Part shown: one piece after another, positions 42,447 through 51,679 of the stretch
Layout of the letters: every line of letters starts with the position of its first letter
Position numbering within the stretch: the first letter of the stretch is position 1
Assembly: GCF_001418015.1 (NCBI RefSeq)
Contig: NZ_LIQG01000032.1
Location: 124,001 to 188,000 of the forward strand
Direction of reading: 5' to 3'
DNA: 64,000 nt
DNA from: Lacinutrix mariniflava
GTDB lineage: Bacteria; Bacteroidota; Bacteroidia; Flavobacteriales; Flavobacteriaceae
Made by a program: the position numbers and the translations under genes
Notes under the pieces: generated by a model
The model's input: the letters and a program-made list of their open reading frames with translations, nothing else
What the model was told of the DNA's origin: nothing
The model's database searches: none

Positions 42447-43028
42447 TTAGTCTTCTTTATTATATACAAATCGTTTTTGAAGGTATTTATCCAATCTATA
42501 AAAACCGAAACCAGATAAAGCACCAAAGGTAAAACCACTTAAAACATCTAATGGAAAATGCACTCCAATATATATGCGACTATAGCCCATTAAAGCTGCC
42601 CAAAAAATAAGTATAAAGATTAGATATTTATAACGATCTCTTAGCGTTAACCCTGTAAATATAGCAACTGCCATAGAGTTACTTGCATGCCCAGAAAAGT
42701 AACCAAATTGTCCACCGCACCAGGATTTAACTAAACGCATGTGGTCTGCTAAATTTGGATTATGGCAAGGTCTTAAGCGCTCAACACCATGTTTAAATAA
42801 ATTAGTTACTTGATCTGTAAATGTTATCATAAAAACAATAACAATTAACGTAAGAATAAACATTTTACTGCTTAATCGTTTATACATAAAGAAAGCTAAT
42901 AGCGCATAGAAAGGAATCCAGTGCTTTTTATCTGTATAAAATAGCCAAAAACCATCCCAGATTTCGCTACCTAAACCGTTTAAGTACAAGAATAATTCGT
43001 GATCTAATTCTACTAATTGTTCTAACAT
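42447..43028 (-). CDS. PAP2-superfamily membrane phosphatase
   Basis: A protein of 193 residues with five to six membrane segments. The three PAP2 signatures are clear: KHGVERLRPC (KxxxxxxRP), SGHASNSMA (SGH) and SRIYIGVHFPLDVLSG (SRxxxGxHxxxD). It probably dephosphorylates undecaprenyl pyrophosphate or a lipid phosphate. It is convergent with the GT39 gene (7-bp gap), so it may act on the same polyprenyl carrier pool. Confidence 0.93.
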   Translation of the reverse strand: MLEQLVELDHELFLYLNGLGSEIWDGFWLFYTDKKHWIPFYALLAFFMYKRLSSKMFILTLIVIVFMITFTDQVTNLFKHGVERLRPCHNPNLADHMRLVKSWCGGQFGYFSGHASNSMAVAIFTGLTLRDRYKYLIFILIFWAALMGYSRIYIGVHFPLDVLSGFTFGALSGFGFYRLDKYLQKRFVYNKED

Positions 43029-43094
43029 ATATTATTTTTGGCTTATTCTAGTTATTGTTAAGTCGTAAAAAACAACCTCACAATTAAATATTAT

Positions 43095-43322
43095 TTAATC
43101 GTCGTAGCGTGCCACTTCTCTATCGTAAAAAGCGGTTGCCTCTGCTATCATATTCTCAGTTTCCATTTCTAATTCCTTTTGATCGTGTTGATCGAAATCT
43201 TCTAACCATTCTACCTCATCATCTTCCAGGTTTATAATAAACATTGGAAATTCTGTATGGATTACAAAAATAGCATTTGGTAGATCGGTATTATCACCTA
43301 ATATAAATTTTGGAAGTGTCAT
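43095..43322 (-). CDS. Small acidic conserved protein
   Basis: A protein of 75 residues, very acidic (EDDEVEWLEDFDQHDQKELEMETENM), beginning MTLPKFILGDNTDLPNAIFVIHTEFPMFI. I recognise it as a recurring small flavobacterial protein without a named function. No signal peptide or membrane segment. Confidence 0.7.
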   Translation of the reverse strand: MTLPKFILGDNTDLPNAIFVIHTEFPMFIINLEDDEVEWLEDFDQHDQKELEMETENMIAEATAFYDREVARYDD

Positions 43323-43423
43323 TTGTAATATCTCTTTAATTGTTTGTTGTTGCGTCGTTAAACAAAATTAACTTTTTTTGTCATTACTATGCAGACAGGA
43401 ATGTGTTTTATATTTATTTTGTA

Positions 43424-43443
43424 ATTCCTACGAAGGCAGGAAT
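43424..43443. repeat. Short dispersed palindrome ATTCCTACGAAGGCAGGAAT
   Basis: Imperfect palindrome; a sister copy lies at 55516-55535 (ATTCCTACCTGCGTAGGAAT). Both are intergenic. Confidence 0.6.
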
Positions 43444-43463
43444 CTAATTTCATGACTATTCTT

Positions 43464-44846
43464 TTAATTATTGTTTTCAGATGCTATCAACTTTTTTGTA
43501 AGATAGTTAAACCTAATAAATAATAAAATTGAAGCACTAGTTAAACCAGTTAATAAACCTAACCAAATACCATAACTACCATAAGCATCCTCTTTACCAA
43601 GAAACCAACTTATTGGAAAACCTATTAACCAATAGGCTATAAAAGTAATTATAGTTGGTATTGTAACATCTTGCAAACCACGTAAAGCGCCTAAAACAAC
43701 CACTTGAATACTATCACTAATTTGAAATATTGCTGCTGCCAGTAATAACTGAGAGGCTATTGAAACTACTTCCATGTTATCGTCGAAATTTACAACATCA
43801 TCAAAATCGACATAAATGCGTGGTAAGTAGTCATGAAATACTGCAAATAATATGGCAAAACCAATAGCAAAAATGATTCCTAAAAGGAATAATGAAAAGG
43901 CAATACGGCGTAACTCGAAATATTGTTTTAATCCTTTTTGGTTACCTACTCTAATCATAGAAGCTACACTTAATCCCATAGCTACCATAAACGTCATAGA
44001 GCTTAGGTTTAAGGCTATTTGGTTTGCCGCTTGAGGATTTTTACCTAATAAACCACTTAACCAAATAGCGGCTGTAAAAATGGCAACTTCAAAAAACATT
44101 TGCATAGCACTTGGTGCTCCTAAGCTTGTTATTTTTCTTAGCATTAATTTATCTAAAACAAATAACTTTATATTGGTTACAAAGGCTTTCGATTTTTCTT
44201 TTTTCTTCAATAAATACCATAAGTACCATAACATAACAAAACGTGAAACTAAAGTTCCATAAGCTGCTCCAACCATTCCCATTTCTGGGAAACCAAATTT
44301 TCCAAAAATTAATAAATAGTTTAGTATTACATTTATTACGTTACCTATAATGGTAGCATACATTGGATATTTTGTCATAGACAAACCATCGCTAAATTGC
44401 TTAAACGCTTGAAAAATAATTAACGGAATTAAAGAGAATGCAACTAAGTTTAAATAAGGAATAGCTAGCTCTACAACAGCAATAGGCTGTTTCATTAAAT
44501 ACATTAATGGTTTAGCAAAAAGAACAAGTAAAAATAATAAAACGCTTAAAACAGAACATAAAAAAAGACCATGTTTTAATACCGATTTTCCTCCCGAAAA
44601 ATCCTTAGCAGCATCTGCTTCTGCTACCAAAGGTGTTATAGCTGTACTAAAGCCAATACCTATAGACATAGCAATAAACATAAAACTATTACCAAGTGAT
44701 ACTGCTGCCAATTCTGCAGTACCTAATTGGCCAACCATAATGTTATCTACAAAACTTACAAAAGTATGACCAAGCATACCTAACATAACAGGTGCTGCTA
44801 GTTTCCAGTTGTATTTAAATTCTTTGGTGTAGTTGCTTAAAACCAT
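43464..44846 (-). CDS. MATE-family efflux transporter
   Basis: A protein of 460 residues with about twelve membrane helices arranged as two MATE halves. The first half starts KEFKYNWKLAAPVMLGMLGHTFVSFVDNIMVGQLG, typical of NorM/DinF-type exporters; the second half begins near MLRKITSLGAPSAMQMFFEVA. It should export cationic or hydrophobic compounds using an ion gradient. Its 5' end plus leader is duplicated at 48318-48590 as a truncated pseudogene. Confidence 0.92.
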   Translation of the reverse strand: MVLSNYTKEFKYNWKLAAPVMLGMLGHTFVSFVDNIMVGQLGTAELAAVSLGNSFMFIAMSIGIGFSTAITPLVAEADAAKDFSGGKSVLKHGLFLCSVLSVLLFLLVLFAKPLMYLMKQPIAVVELAIPYLNLVAFSLIPLIIFQAFKQFSDGLSMTKYPMYATIIGNVINVILNYLLIFGKFGFPEMGMVGAAYGTLVSRFVMLWYLWYLLKKKEKSKAFVTNIKLFVLDKLMLRKITSLGAPSAMQMFFEVAIFTAAIWLSGLLGKNPQAANQIALNLSSMTFMVAMGLSVASMIRVGNQKGLKQYFELRRIAFSLFLLGIIFAIGFAILFAVFHDYLPRIYVDFDDVVNFDDNMEVVSIASQLLLAAAIFQISDSIQVVVLGALRGLQDVTIPTIITFIAYWLIGFPISWFLGKEDAYGSYGIWLGLLTGLTSASILLFIRFNYLTKKLIASENNN

Positions 44847-45039
44847 TTAGCAAAAGTAATACTTAGCTTTTGGTTTGTGAATTTTATTTTTGGAGAATTT
44901 TACAACAACTGTTTGGAGTAATTAAGAATCCTTTTAGAAGCAATAGCATATTCAATAAAAGGCAGATATTTCTTTTAAAGTCATTAAATTAAATTTAATT
45001 CATAATATTTTTAAAAAGGCATAAACTAATTATGAATTA

Positions 45040-46953
45040 TTAAAAATTTAGAATAAAATTATCTAAGTCTTGCTCTTGAGTTAAATTAAGCTTTTTTCTA
45101 AGTCTATATCTTGATGTTCTAACAGAAGCGGGACTTATATTTTGTAAAATAGCAATTTGTTTTGTTTCTAATTTCATCCTAATTAAAGAACACATTCTTA
45201 AATCTGTTTTCGATAGATTAGATATTTGTTCATTCAATTTATTATAAAAACTACTACTTAAAACATCTACCTGATCATGAAAATCGCTTACTTCTACATC
45301 AACCAGCATTTTGCTTTTAATTTCATTACCAAATTCAATTAATTCAGTATCTCTTTCCTGTCCTTGTAACTTTGCTAAATTTTTAAATTTTTGAAATAAA
45401 ACATTAGCCCATTCTTGATTTTGCGTAATTTCTATTGCTAAATTAACTAAGTCTTTCTTTTTGTATTCTATTTCTTTATTTAATAAATGATTTTCGAGTT
45501 TGGTTGCTTTTATTTTATGTTGATCTAAAGTTTGTTTGTTTTTATTTATCTCAGCTTTTTGCTTGCTCTTAGTTTGTACTAAATACAACGCTATTAAAAT
45601 AATTAGTATTGATAATGCTAATAATAATATCCACTGGTATTGAACTTTAGACTTTTCGTCTAATAGCTCTATTTCTGATTTTTGACTGGTTATTTCTGCA
45701 TCTCTCTTTTCAGTCTCATAAAGTGTTTGGTAATATGATAAACCATTTACTTTAAGCACACTATTTATAGAATCATTAATACGGGTATGTTCTTTAAAGT
45801 ACGAAAATGCAATAGAATCATTTCCTAAAATAGCATTGGCTTGATACAAAATATTAAGAGTGGACAAAATATTTTCATAGTTTAATGCCTTCCTTTGCAT
45901 CTTTAATAATTTCTCTCCGTTTACAATAGCTTGAACATAGTCTTTTTTAGCAAAAAGAAGATGACTTTTTGCTTCCAAAAAATAAGACTCAAGTTGCTTG
46001 TCTGGATTATTAATTAATTTCTTTTCCATTTTTTTTACAACTAGACTAGCCGCCTTTAAACTATCTAATTTTGAGTAAGATTTTACAAGAAACGTGTAAT
46101 CATGCGAAGAATTATAAGAAAAAAAAGGTAGTTTTTCTGATAACTTAATATTCTTTTTTAAAACTTTAATGGATTGATCATACTGTTCAGAATTATAATA
46201 GTTGACGGCAATATTAGACATGGCAATGCTAAACAATGGAGAGTTCTTTAATGCCAAAGCCATATCTCTTACCTTAAATAATTCCTCAAAAGATTCTTTA
46301 TAAAATTCATTCTTACCATAAACAACAGATAATCCAATTCGGGTATTTAGGGCATTTATTGTATCGTTATGTTTTTCAAAAAAAGACAGTGATTCTTGAT
46401 ACCCTTGAGAAGCTTCTGTAAAAAATCCCATTTCAAGAAGTGTAAATGCTTTATAATTATTAGCAACAGCAAATCTTGAAGAGTCATTAGCCATTAATGC
46501 CATTTTCATGGATTGGGTATAATTGTTTTCAGCCTCTTTCATTTGTCCCGATCCGAAGAAGCTATTTCCTCCTTTTAAATATAAATCTGACATTAACAAA
46601 GTGTCTGTTACCTTTATATCACTATTTAAAAATTCTATAAATAATTCTAAGCCCTTTTCGGAATGTTCAGAAATATTGGTATGAAAATTTATTAAGTCTA
46701 CAGTGTGTTTTGCTGCGATATTAGAGAAACCTAATTCAGCAGCTAAATCTATAGTTTCTTTAGCCAATTCCTTATAACCAAAACCATATCTGGTACTTAA
46801 AACTAACGAGTCTAAAGTATAAAGCTCTAAGGTGCGACTAGACAATTTTACTTTCGCTTTTAAATCCTCTGTTATAACTCTATCAGCACTTTGTTGAGAA
46901 AAACTTATAGAAACATAAAATACAAAAACACAATATATAAGGAGAGTTTTCAT
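45040..46953 (-). CDS. TPR-sensor protein with membrane segment and LuxR-like HTH
   Basis: A protein of 637 residues. Signal peptide MKTLLIYCVFVFYVSISFS, then a periplasmic TPR-type helical repeat region (about 50-400), a membrane segment (WILLLALSILIILIALYLV, about 440), a coiled coil, and a C-terminal HTH (ISNLSKTDLRMCSLIRMKLETKQIAILQNISPASVRTSRYRLRKKL). This layout is a common Bacteroidota one-component regulator with a periplasmic sensor and cytosolic DNA-binding end. Its target may be the T9SS gene divergent at 47085. Confidence 0.85.
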   Translation of the reverse strand: MKTLLIYCVFVFYVSISFSQQSADRVITEDLKAKVKLSSRTLELYTLDSLVLSTRYGFGYKELAKETIDLAAELGFSNIAAKHTVDLINFHTNISEHSEKGLELFIEFLNSDIKVTDTLLMSDLYLKGGNSFFGSGQMKEAENNYTQSMKMALMANDSSRFAVANNYKAFTLLEMGFFTEASQGYQESLSFFEKHNDTINALNTRIGLSVVYGKNEFYKESFEELFKVRDMALALKNSPLFSIAMSNIAVNYYNSEQYDQSIKVLKKNIKLSEKLPFFSYNSSHDYTFLVKSYSKLDSLKAASLVVKKMEKKLINNPDKQLESYFLEAKSHLLFAKKDYVQAIVNGEKLLKMQRKALNYENILSTLNILYQANAILGNDSIAFSYFKEHTRINDSINSVLKVNGLSYYQTLYETEKRDAEITSQKSEIELLDEKSKVQYQWILLLALSILIILIALYLVQTKSKQKAEINKNKQTLDQHKIKATKLENHLLNKEIEYKKKDLVNLAIEITQNQEWANVLFQKFKNLAKLQGQERDTELIEFGNEIKSKMLVDVEVSDFHDQVDVLSSSFYNKLNEQISNLSKTDLRMCSLIRMKLETKQIAILQNISPASVRTSRYRLRKKLNLTQEQDLDNFILNF

Positions 46954-47049
46954 TTAAAAAAAAATAATTAAACACATGTAAATCAACACTTTAAAGACCT
47001 GTCTATACTTTGTCTATGGCTAAAATAAGAACTCTTTGATTCATTATCA

Positions 47050-47057
47050 TAGATTTG
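47050..47057 (+). promoter_or_regulatory. -7 element of the beta-propeller gene
   Basis: TAGATTTG matches TAnnTTTG and lies 28 bp before the ATG at 47085; no TTG at the usual distance. Confidence 0.4.
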
Positions 47058-47084
47058 ACTATAAATTTTTAAAAAAAATCAATC

Positions 47085-48167
47085 ATGAAACTATTATTAC
47101 AATTCTTGACCCTTTGTATACTACTAAACACTACTTATACTAAAGCACAAGTTGATGTCTCAACAAATATAGGAAGCCCTGTTCAATTAAAATTAAATGG
47201 GAACGACTTATATATAGTTGAATTTGGTGGCGAAAAAATAAGTAAAGTGGATATTACAGCATCCCTTCCTACAACGGCTACTACAATAATTGGGAACCTA
47301 CAAGGCCCCGTTGGAATGGCAATAAAAGGTAACTTCTTATACTACTCTCTTCCTTTTCTTCATACAATTGCGAAAATTGATTTAACCTTAGCAAACCCAA
47401 CTCAAATTGTTGTTTTAGCTAATGAAGGTTTAAGCATTCCTTATTGCTTAGATTTTCATGGGAATGATTTATATATAGCAAACTATTTAAATAATGAAGT
47501 ATTAAAAATTGATGTAACAGCTGCAACTCCAACTGCCACTACAGTAGTTAGTAACATCACCAGCCCTTATGGACTAAAAATTGATGGTAACGATTTATAT
47601 GTTAGTTCTGTTGAAGATGAGAAAATCTATAAAGTAGATCTTACAGCTACCACTCTTACCGCTACTGAATACGCAACAAGTTCAGGCTATACTACACAAA
47701 TTGATGTTTCAGGTAATAAAATATATTTAGCACAATATTTTGACGAAACTGTTTCAACTATAGACATGACAGACACTACTCATACGGTTAGTACATTATT
47801 AAGTTATGACACAGATAACGCTACAGACCCTTTAGAAGGAGGTCCTTATGGCGTTGCTATAAATGGTAACGATATGTATGTTGCAGAGCTTGTTAATGGT
47901 AAAATATCTAAACACAGCACTACATTATCCATAAACGAGTTTACTTATAACTCAAACACTAGCCTTTACCCAAATCCTTCAAGAGAAGAAATCAAAATTA
48001 AAGGTTTAACAACAACAGAAAAATACAATATATATAATACTATAGGTCAAGTTATCATGTCTGGTAACATTACAAATAACAAATCTATTAATGTTCGTAA
48101 TTTAAAATCTGGAGTATATTTCTTAAAAATAGAAAATAAGAATACTTTAAAATTTATTAAAGAATAA
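47085..48167 (+). CDS. Secreted beta-propeller protein with T9SS type A sorting domain
   Basis: A protein of 360 residues. Signal peptide MKLLLQFLTLCILLNTTYTKAQ; then about six repeats with strand phrases such as GNDLYIVEF, GNFLYYS, GNDLYIANY, GNDLYVSSV, GNKIYLAQY and GNDMYVAEL, each followed by a K(V/I)D(I/L)T segment, pointing to an NHL/SMP-30-like propeller. The C-terminus (LYPNPSREEIKIKGL ... SGVYFLKIENKNTLKFIKE) is a T9SS sorting domain. Likely a surface or secreted binding or lactonase-like protein; divergent from the TPR regulator. Confidence 0.85.
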   Translation: MKLLLQFLTLCILLNTTYTKAQVDVSTNIGSPVQLKLNGNDLYIVEFGGEKISKVDITASLPTTATTIIGNLQGPVGMAIKGNFLYYSLPFLHTIAKIDLTLANPTQIVVLANEGLSIPYCLDFHGNDLYIANYLNNEVLKIDVTAATPTATTVVSNITSPYGLKIDGNDLYVSSVEDEKIYKVDLTATTLTATEYATSSGYTTQIDVSGNKIYLAQYFDETVSTIDMTDTTHTVSTLLSYDTDNATDPLEGGPYGVAINGNDMYVAELVNGKISKHSTTLSINEFTYNSNTSLYPNPSREEIKIKGLTTTEKYNIYNTIGQVIMSGNITNNKSINVRNLKSGVYFLKIENKNTLKFIKE

Positions 48168-48317
48168 AACACTTTTTATTATTACTTAGACCTAACTCTA
48201 AAAAGAGATTTTCTATGTATTATGTATAAAAAAAGCCTCTCAACAATTAGTTGCAGAGGCTTAAAACTTTATAGTAACAAATTGTTAAGAGACGTTAAGT
48301 ATCATCTTTAGCTTAAA

Positions 48318-48560
48318 AAAAGCCTTAGCAGCATCTGCTTCTGTTACCAAAGGCGTTATAGCTGTACAAAAACCTATAGACATAGCAATAAACATAAAAC
48401 TATTACCAAGCGATACTGCAGCTAATTCTGCTGTACCTAATTGCCCAACCATAATGTTGTCTACAAAACTAACAAAAGTGTGCCCAAGCATACCTAACAT
48501 TACAGGTGCTGCTAGTTGCCAGTTGTATTTAAACTCTTTAGTGTAATTACTCAATATCAT
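48318..48560 (-). pseudogene. Truncated copy of the MATE gene 5' end
   Basis: Encodes MILSNYTKEFKYNWQLAAPV ... SIGFCTAITPLVTEADAAKAF, matching residues 1-88 of the MATE protein at 43464, with a two-codon deletion, then runs into unrelated sequence and stops at 48285. The upstream 30 bp also match. It is a partial duplication; it cannot form a transporter. Confidence 0.85.
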
Positions 48561-48771
48561 TTGGCAAAAGTAATGCTTAGTTTTGGTTTGCATATTTTAT
48601 TTTTCAGAATTTTACATCTAAAAATTATAGCAACACAAAAGCTCTTTTCTAATCAAAGAAACAAACATTTTAGGCCTATTTACATTGCTATAAAAGATTA
48701 TATAACAATAATGGTGGTAATTTACCTTTCAGTAAAATACCACCATTAAATGTGTTTAAATATTTATAGTC

Positions 48772-50616
48772 TTAAATGCTTTCTACAAACTTTAAAAAGA
48801 CCTTTTTATGAAGCTCTAAATCCATATTAGCAGATAATGCAACTCTTGCTATATAATCTTTATCGCCTTCTTTGGTTGTACCTTGAGTAGACGTTGCCGG
48901 AATTGTCCAGTAACAACCTTTTAACTGTCCGTAACTAACACAGTATTTACTCTCGTTAGGAATTTCGGTAATCATTAAGTTGATTAACTTTAAATTCAAT
49001 GCTCTTTTGTAAGTCTCTCTTTCTTCGTCTGTATTTCCTTTTGTAGGAAGGTCTAATGAAAATACCGAAGGTGTAAAGCCTTGTGCTGCTAGCGCTTCTG
49101 AAACAAAATTAATTTTTGCACCAGGAAGCGATTCGTGAATAAAGTTTACAAATTCGCGAGTGTTTTTATAAGCATCATTAATTCTTTGATTCATAGACGG
49201 CAATTGCTTCGCTAGAATTTGATATTGAAAAACGGTTGCTTCATTATCGCAAAGATCAAGATGCTTTTCTATTTTCTCCATCAATGTAGTAGTACTTTTA
49301 TTTCCTACGCAATATCCAGCAGTACATTTTCCACCACTAGGAAACTTAGAGCCACTTGCAAATGAAATGGTTCTTACTGTTGATAGTATATCGTCTTCAC
49401 CTAAAAAGTGCACATTAGGGCAAAATGTTTGATCTAAAATAAATACTGGATCAATAGCAATGCTACCTGAAGGTGTTTTACGTTCTTGACTTAAAATCGC
49501 TTTTAACTGTATTAAATCTGGCACCTCAACTCTTGGGTTTGTTGGAATTTCAGCAATAATATATGGTATAGCATCTTCGTTAGCAATTTTAGCTAAAACG
49601 GTATCAATACTTTGTACCATATCGTTGTCTCCATCTACTAATAAATCTACAATCTCAACATTATCAACACAAGCAGCAACACGTCTGGCTTGGTCATTTG
49701 TACCTCCATAACAATTTGGTGGCACCACAATTTTAATAGCTTTCCCTTTATGTTTTTCTAAGGCGTCATCAATTAAACCCATTAAAATAGCGTACTGTAT
49801 AGATAATCCGCTTGATGCTACAAGTGGTGTTATGCTCGTATTTGTAACGGTTTTAATAGCCTCTAAAACCGATGCTTTATTTGCTTCTTTGTTATGGTCT
49901 TCGGTTTTAATTGAAGCATCTTCTGTTAAAGCCTTCAAAGCAACAAGTGCATTATCTGGTGTTGTGGCAACAGTTTCTCTTCGTCTTACATGTTGAATAT
50001 CTGAAATATAACTTTCATTTTCTTCTCCATTTACTATTAAAACACTTCCTAATTGACCATAAAGATTAATATAGAAGTCCACGTTTGAATGAAGATTGGT
50101 TGCTTGAATTTTATCGTCTTCAGAAATAAAAATTGTACTACCACTAAACTTAGCAATATCTTCTACTTTTTCAACTTTATTAAGTTCGAATTTATAACCG
50201 TAAACCGTTTTTAAAACTTCAGTATCAAAACGTTTTGGCAAGTTTCCTGTGTAAACAATTTGCGTGTTTTTATTCGCTAACAAATTCTTTCTTAAAATAG
50301 ATAAAACAGGAATGGTTTGAGAATCGAAACCAATAACATTATTAGATTCTACATTATTTAAATTAGCTATTGCCCATTCTAATACACAAGATAATGGATG
50401 GCCTAATCTAATATAATCGTAAGCTGTTGGTAAATTATTTAGTGCAGCAGTCTCAAAATTATTAGCCTTATACAAAGCTTCAAACTGGTTTAAAAATTGA
50501 ACTTTTGCCAAAGACTCATCGTAAATATCTAATCGGTGAGTTGTTAGATTTAGCCAATCGGTTGGCATATTCGTTAATACATTTTCAATATAACTTAGCA
50601 TTTTATTCTCTTTCAT
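48772..50616 (-). CDS. Large PLP-dependent Cys/Met-metabolism-type enzyme
   Basis: A protein of 614 residues, longer than the usual 380-400 of the family. A PLP-enzyme core is visible from about 255: SSGLSIQYAILMGL, VVPPNCYGGTND, SIAIDPVFILDQTFCPN and TISFASGSKFPSGGKCTAG (Schiff-base Lys candidate in SKFPSGG). The first 230 residues form an added domain with ADNAL-type helices of unknown role. It is probably a cystathionine gamma-synthase/lyase-like trans-sulfuration enzyme; reaction unproven. Last gene of a minus-strand cluster. Confidence 0.75.
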   Translation of the reverse strand: MKENKMLSYIENVLTNMPTDWLNLTTHRLDIYDESLAKVQFLNQFEALYKANNFETAALNNLPTAYDYIRLGHPLSCVLEWAIANLNNVESNNVIGFDSQTIPVLSILRKNLLANKNTQIVYTGNLPKRFDTEVLKTVYGYKFELNKVEKVEDIAKFSGSTIFISEDDKIQATNLHSNVDFYINLYGQLGSVLIVNGEENESYISDIQHVRRRETVATTPDNALVALKALTEDASIKTEDHNKEANKASVLEAIKTVTNTSITPLVASSGLSIQYAILMGLIDDALEKHKGKAIKIVVPPNCYGGTNDQARRVAACVDNVEIVDLLVDGDNDMVQSIDTVLAKIANEDAIPYIIAEIPTNPRVEVPDLIQLKAILSQERKTPSGSIAIDPVFILDQTFCPNVHFLGEDDILSTVRTISFASGSKFPSGGKCTAGYCVGNKSTTTLMEKIEKHLDLCDNEATVFQYQILAKQLPSMNQRINDAYKNTREFVNFIHESLPGAKINFVSEALAAQGFTPSVFSLDLPTKGNTDEERETYKRALNLKLINLMITEIPNESKYCVSYGQLKGCYWTIPATSTQGTTKEGDKDYIARVALSANMDLELHKKVFLKFVESI

Positions 50617-50691
50617 AATTTTCGTCCTTTAATTAGGAAGTTTTATAGTAATGTGATTACTCAGTAAAATAGTCTCTACAAAATTAATAGC

Positions 50692-51654
50692 TTACAAATT
50701 AACAGCATTAACCTTAGCTGCCTCAAATTCTAAAACCATCTCTTCTACTATATCCGCAACTGGTTTTATATCGTGTATTAATCCTGCTATTTGTCCGATT
50801 TCTAATTCGCCATCTTCCAAATCACCTTCAAACATACCGCGTTTTGCTCTTGCTCTACCTAATAACTCTTTAAGTTGCTCAGGTGTTGGTGCGGTTTTAT
50901 ATAATTCTTGTAACTCGTTAAAAAACTTGTTTTTAACTAAACGCACAGGCGCTAATTCTTTTAAAGTTAACTGTGTATCGCCTTCTTTAGCATCTACAAC
51001 CACTTGTTTAAACGCTTGGTGAGCGCTAGACTCTGTACTTGCTACAAAACGGCTTCCAACTTGTACACCATCTGCGCCAAGAACCATACAGGCTAACATG
51101 GCTTTTCCGGTTGCAATGCCTCCTGCTGCAATTAATGGTATTTGCAATTGTTCTTTTACCATTGGTATTAAGGTAAGCGTTGTGGTTTCATCTCTACCAT
51201 TATGTCCTCCAGCTTCAAAACCTTCGGCTACAATAGCATCTACTCCTGCTGCTTGTGCTTTTAATGCAAACTTTACACTACTTACCACATGTACAACTGT
51301 TATACCTTTATCTTGTAACCATTTGGTCCATGTTTTAGGATTTCCTGCGGAAGTAAATACAATGGTGACACCTTCTTCTACAATAATATCCATAATCTCG
51401 GCTACGTTAGGATATAACATAGGTACGTTTACACCAAAAGGTTTATCTGTTGCTTTTTTGCATTTTTGAATGTGTTCTCTTAACACGTCTGGATACATAC
51501 TTCCTGCTCCAATAAGACCAAGAATACCTGCATTACTTGCTGCAGATGCTAGTTTCCATCCACTATTCCATATCATTCCTGCTTGGATTATTGGGTGTTT
51601 TATGTTGAAGAGTTTTGTTATTTTATTTTGGGTATTACTTTTTATTTCTTTCAT
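50692..51654 (-). CDS. Nitronate monooxygenase-like flavoprotein
   Basis: A TIM-barrel FMN protein of 320 residues: HPIIQAGMIWNSGWKLASAA at the N-terminus, GFEAGGHNGRDETTTLTLIP (the GGH signature) and PLIAAGGIATGKAM ... ADGVQVGSRF. It belongs to the NMO/2-nitropropane dioxygenase family, which oxidises nitronates or, in the FabK branch, reduces enoyl-ACP. Part of a likely operon with the S8 protease (25-bp gap) and the PLP enzyme. Confidence 0.88.
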   Translation of the reverse strand: MKEIKSNTQNKITKLFNIKHPIIQAGMIWNSGWKLASAASNAGILGLIGAGSMYPDVLREHIQKCKKATDKPFGVNVPMLYPNVAEIMDIIVEEGVTIVFTSAGNPKTWTKWLQDKGITVVHVVSSVKFALKAQAAGVDAIVAEGFEAGGHNGRDETTTLTLIPMVKEQLQIPLIAAGGIATGKAMLACMVLGADGVQVGSRFVASTESSAHQAFKQVVVDAKEGDTQLTLKELAPVRLVKNKFFNELQELYKTAPTPEQLKELLGRARAKRGMFEGDLEDGELEIGQIAGLIHDIKPVADIVEEMVLEFEAAKVNAVNL

Positions 51655-51679
51655 TTAAAAAATCGTGAATTTTAACAGA

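Noticed and set aside
48285-48593. Functional small transporter
   Set aside because: Only the first 88 residues of a 460-residue MATE protein are present, followed by unrelated residues.
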